From Dentipellis sp. KUC8613 (lineage: Eukaryota; Basidiomycota; Agaricomycetes; Russulales; Hericiaceae), in NCBI GenBank assembly GCA_002286715.1, contig NSJX01000040.1:194018-258017 (forward strand): DNA of 64,000 nt, given 5' to 3'. Position numbers and translations under genes: made by a program. How positions within the stretch are numbered: the stretch's first letter is position 1; every line of letters starts with the position of its first letter. Positions 60,657 to 64,000 of this stretch are shown here, in pieces. Under the pieces are notes generated by a model. That model ran no database searches, was not told the origin of the DNA, and saw nothing but the letters and a program-made list of their open reading frames with translations.

Positions 60657-61320
60657 TTGGACACAGCTTCAGCTTCAGACGGGCATATGCATTGTTGGTC
60701 GATCTGTGCCCCCTTTCATCTTCGCCTTCATCTTCGGCTTCAGCTTCGGCTTCGGCCTCGGGTAGATATACTTGTACTTGTACGTAGATCGTCATGGTTC
60801 GTGGTTCGTGGTTAGGTTATGGAGTTCATCTAAGCCTGAGTCCGAGTCCGAGTCTAACACGCAACGACGGTCATTGGTCACTACATAGGTAGTCGCCTGC
60901 GTCACGGCGAGGCGCAGACCCGGGGCCGGGAGTCGGCATGCGTAGGCGCGTGGGGCATGCTCAGGCTCGCGCACGGTGGTAGGTGGGCGTGGACGTGGAC
61001 GTGGACTAGATCGATTGGGCGCCAGGTGCGTATTCATGAAGTCACGGTGCAGCCTGAGGCGAGATAGTATCGACGGCAGTGGGTGCCGGGACCATGGCTT
61101 TGGCACCGTACGGCGTGGGGTGCTGGTGCTGGGAGTGCAGATCATCGCTGTGGATAGGTGCTCGATGCTCGGTGCTTCGAGTTTTTGTGGGTGTTTGGGG
61201 AAGGAGCGGGTGGACACGACGGTCGTGTTCGAGTCGGTGCTGGTATCGAGCTTGTGGACTCCTCAGTGTGGAAGGGTTCTGTTCGGCGAGGAGCGGTCGC
61301 GGGGGAGCGGTGACGGATGA

Positions 61321-61566
61321 GTAGACTTGGCTAGTCGTGCTTTATCGCAGAGCAGACGTCCGATAAGTGATACCTTATGCTCATAGTCATTGCGCATACC
61401 CACTGCAAACCGCACGACGCCCGACTCGTAAACTGGCCGTGTAACAGAGTCGGGGGAGCGGCGTCGAGACGCGTAAACTTGGACCTGGATAGGCGCGTAG
61501 AATTGAGTGGAGAGCTGGGCATCAAATAAGCATCGTGTAGCAGACGTCCGACAAGTGACACGATGT

Positions 61567-61626
<60 letters not shown>

Positions 61627-62125
61627 ACGACGCCCAACTTGTGACTCGAGGCTGGGCCACAAGAACGGCAAGCTTGGCCCAGCGCAAGTCCGAGTCCGAG
61701 TCGACGGAGACGGTGAACGCTACGCGCGCAGTTCAGGTCTATACTTATAGTCGTGGCAGACAGCAGACATTCGACGAGCGAGGTTTGCTGTCCGCCGCCC
61801 GCCGCTCCAGCTCGCAAACCGGCTGGGTCACAAAGTCGCGGGGCAGCGACGTCGAGACGTGTAGACTTGGACCTGGATAGGCGAGTTGAGTTAGGTTGAT
61901 AACTAGGCATCGAGCAAGTGTCGGGTAGCAGAGGTCCGACTCGGATGGGCGATACGTATAATACCTGATGAGGCTCATTGTCACTGCCCACCTTACAGCA
62001 CACAACGCTGAGCTCGAATCTGGAGACAGAGGCACGAGAACGGCAAGCCTAGCCTAGCGCGAGTCCGAGTCCGAGTCCGAGTCGACCGAGTGAACGATAC
62101 GCGCGCAGGTCAGGTCTATGAGTAT
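61321..62125. repeat. Satellite-like array, about 190-bp monomer and 380-bp dimer
   Basis: Long diverged repeats: GTCGAGACGCGTAAACTTGG (61463) and GTCGAGACGTGTAGACTTGG (61851), 388 bp apart, both followed by ACCTGGATAGG; AGAACGGCAAGC near 61660 and 62036, about 375 bp apart, both followed by CGAGTCC runs; AGCAGACGTCCGA near 61355 and 61540 and AGCAGAGGTCCGA near 61930. A weaker block (GCACGACGCCC / CTCGCAAACCGG-like) recurs about every 170-215 bp. No coding sense. Confidence 0.75.
61565..61626. repeat. 7-bp minisatellite (CGCCCAC)n
   Basis: About eight perfect heptamers embedded in one monomer of the satellite-like array. Confidence 0.92.
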
Positions 62126-63460
62126 AGTCGTAGAGGCACCAAAAAGGCATTGCGGGCGACAAGGTCGCCAGATGGATACAGCGATCAGTCTGTGCTCCGG
62201 GGTGGGTGAGGCGAGGCGAAGCAGGAGGTCACTGGCAGCCGCTTAATCTCGAAGTAAACTCGGCTGTCGCAAGCTTAACTTGACTGGTAGGCTGCCGGGC
62301 TCCGGAGTTTGGCCATTGAGGAGACGGCGACGACGCCATGATCATTGGTATCTCCAGAACCGAGGAGATAGCTCGATATGTAGAGCTCGACCCAAGCATT
62401 CTGCAGAAGTTCCGGCCTGCCTACCAGAAAACCCGCGGAATAGTCATGGCAGTGGCGAAGCAGCCCATCTGAGGTCTCCCTACACAACAATGCATCAGCC
62501 GTTTCTACAGCCTCTAGCCCACAGCTAGCTAGATACATACATACCTCCATTCCCCAGCACCACGCACACCCCAGCGGGCCATCCGGAGAAAATGATGGCG
62601 CAATGCGGTGCGCACGGCACGGCACAGTGTATCATACACATCGGACGACCGTCGGCCTCGCATCGGACAACATGGGCGACGTCGACGGCGATGGCCAGCC
62701 CGCGCCGGGGACCAGACGGCCTGCCAGCGCACGCTATGAAGCCCGGAGCTCTGCATCGCGTCGATCGTGACGCATGGCCCGAGGATCTCCAGAAGAGTGA
62801 CGGGTGACAAGCGGCGGGGGTGCAGCACACGAGACCGGCGAAAAGTGCGCGAGCAGAGCGAAGACAGGCCTCGGGGCGCACTGCCTTGGGCGTTTGGAAC
62901 TGGGCCTACGCCCTGCGCGAGCGGGCGACATGCTTCCCGCCCCAGGCCGCGCGATGGATCTCGCGCCTTGAAGATGGACGTTGGAAGCCGGTGCGGCGTG
63001 CGGGATGTCGGGCGGCCTTGGGAATTCGTGGAGCTGGCTGGTGGGCCATCGGCATATGGGGATGCGTTTGGGTTGTGCTTCCTTGAGGAAGCCTCAGCTG
63101 CGCGAGCACTGCGACGGGCGAGCTCAATCAGTGGGGCACTGCGACCATTACGTCTATAGGGAGGAGGGCGTACCTCAGGTAGTGTTGCTGCGATGCGGAG
63201 TGGAGTCAAGTGGGTCGCGTTGGCGGCAGACATCACTTCGACCGGAGTGGAGTGATGCCTGGGCCCCCAAAAGCGAGTCCACATGCGGAGGCATGTGATC
63301 ATTTGCAATCCGAGAACAGAGCCGCTCTCTCGAGCTCTGAAAAAAAAGGAGGTAGTGCAGCCGTATACAATACAAACGAGACTATTCACTATGAATTTCG
63401 AAGCTTTATGATGATAGAAACCAGCATTTATGTCAGTAGATAACATCAGCTTTGCTCGTC
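62126..63460. other. Intergenic with one long unsupported frame
   Basis: A 305-codon open frame on the minus strand (62529-63446) has an internal MSAANATHLTPLRIAATLPE. It is Arg/Pro/Ser-rich, has no recognised domain, and could be chance in GC-rich DNA. No other gene signs. Confidence 0.4.
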
Positions 63461-63464
63461 AGTA

Positions 63465-63507
63465 GTCATAAGTACGAGGAGTAGTTATAAGTACGAGGAG
63501 TAGTTAT
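63465..63507. repeat. 19-bp direct repeat
   Basis: ATAAGTACGAGGAGTAGTT twice in perfect tandem, with a third partial unit. Confidence 0.85.
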
Positions 63508-63513
63508 AGAGCA

Positions 63514-63633
63514 TTAGAATAGGTCATTATCGAAAAGCTGATCGTAGAGCTTGTCAAGGCGATCGGATAGCAACGAGTCGGGATTACTGCACTGCACAAC
63601 TGATGACGGTAGATCTTCCGGAGGGTCTGCCAT
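63514..63633 (-). other. Small frame of 39 codons abutting the LTR-like edge
   Basis: Reads MADPPEDLPSSVVQCSNPDS then LLSDRLDKLYDQLFDNDLF and stops. It begins exactly where the LTR-like sequence ends (CGTTACAACA then TGG). It could be the start of a retroelement ORF, truncated by a stop, or chance. Confidence 0.3.
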
Positions 63634-63747
63634 GTTGTAACGTCTACGCGTACTAACGCGTCTCTGCTTACGTTACCAGTACTGTACATGGACCGAGTAC
63701 GGTACACGGACCGGACACGGACATAACGGACTCCCGTACGCTAATTA

Positions 63748-63774
63748 CCGGCCATCAGATTATCTGATGGCCGG
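63748..63774. repeat. Perfect hairpin, 12-bp arms
   Basis: CCGGCCATCAGA, loop TTA, TCTGATGGCCGG, just upstream of the TATA box. Confidence 0.95.
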
Positions 63775-63789
63775 GTACTATATAGTCGG

Positions 63790-63812
63790 CGAGCGCGCCT
63801 CTGGCGCGCTCG
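63790..63812. repeat. Perfect hairpin, 10-bp arms
   Basis: CGAGCGCGCC, loop TCT, GGCGCGCTCG, just downstream of the TATA box. Confidence 0.95.
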
Positions 63813-64000
63813 ACCCTTTCTTGCCTGTACCTCGCACTATCTACCTCGGAGCTCAATAATAGCTGAGTCTGGTGTAGCGTGCACGGTGTGAGCAAGAGGT
63901 CATCCATTACCCCCTACCGCGCCCTTTACACTTTTTTACACCTTCAGAAACCACCGAGCCCCGGACATCAAAAAGAAGCGTGCACGCTACCGCAATAGGA

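Larger units (their letters stand above)
63634..64000 (+). mobile_element. LTR-like sequence, running off the window
   Basis: Begins TGTTGTAACG, like Ty3/Gypsy-type LTR ends. Contains ACGTAAC/TAACGGAC-type motifs, a TATA box (TATATAG, 63779-63785) followed by a GC hairpin and a CCCTTTCTTGCC stretch, an order common in basidiomycete Gypsy LTR promoters. No second terminus or coding domain is inside the window, so element class and completeness are inferred. Confidence 0.4.

Noticed and set aside
62529..63446. 305-codon open frame on the minus strand
   Set aside because: Arg/Pro/Ser-rich without domains, in a repeat-rich region; reported only as an intergenic remark.

Overview
The window is nuclear DNA of a filamentous basidiomycete, most likely an Agaricomycete and possibly a polypore. 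The evidence is many short introns (about 35-70 nt) with GT-AG borders, GC-rich codon use, a FunK1-type fungal protein kinase (a family expanded in Agaricomycetes), and PIP-box DNA ligase I, Set9 and Pek1/Mkk-type MAPKK genes in typical fungal form. All gene coordinates run from start to stop codon and include introns. Exon borders were read by eye from splice sites and protein continuity.

Layout. 0.3-8.8 kb: ILV3 (dihydroxy-acid dehydratase, minus), TRM44 (tRNA Um44 methyltransferase, plus) and PEX5 (peroxisomal import receptor, minus). 8.9-15.1 kb is a rearranged patch: a broken MFS-transporter fragment, a FunK1 kinase gene, a decayed second FunK1 copy, the ETF-alpha gene, a copied PEX5 promoter/start fragment, a 55-bp perfect inverted repeat and one further relic. 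16.1-30.3 kb: an MFS transporter, a nuclear protein with a possible CANIN (Smc5/6-associated) region, GAB1/PIG-U, an Lpx1-like hydrolase and ribosomal protein eS8. 30.7-49.6 kb: the histone H4K20 methyltransferase SET9, two C2H2 zinc-finger genes, a BolA1-like gene, an unrecognised conserved-looking gene, DNA ligase I (CDC9) and the N-acetyltransferase NAA50. 49.6-56.3 kb has no recognisable gene and is full of degenerate tandem repeats. 56.3-59.5 kb: an unknown intronless gene, an intron-containing tRNA-Leu(UAG) and a MAP kinase kinase. 59.5-64 kb is again gene-poor, with 7-bp-unit minisatellites, a roughly 190/380-bp satellite-like array and, at the very end, an LTR-like sequence with two perfect hairpins around a TATA box.

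Most genes are housekeeping and not functionally clustered. A loose theme is peroxisomal and mitochondrial metabolism (PEX5, ETF-alpha, Lpx1-like hydrolase, ILV3, BolA1) together with genome maintenance (CDC9, SET9, the CANIN-like protein). I found no CRISPR, no secondary-metabolite cluster and no convincing new multi-gene system. The most unusual feature is the patchwork of short gene-fragment duplications at 8.8-17.8 kb.
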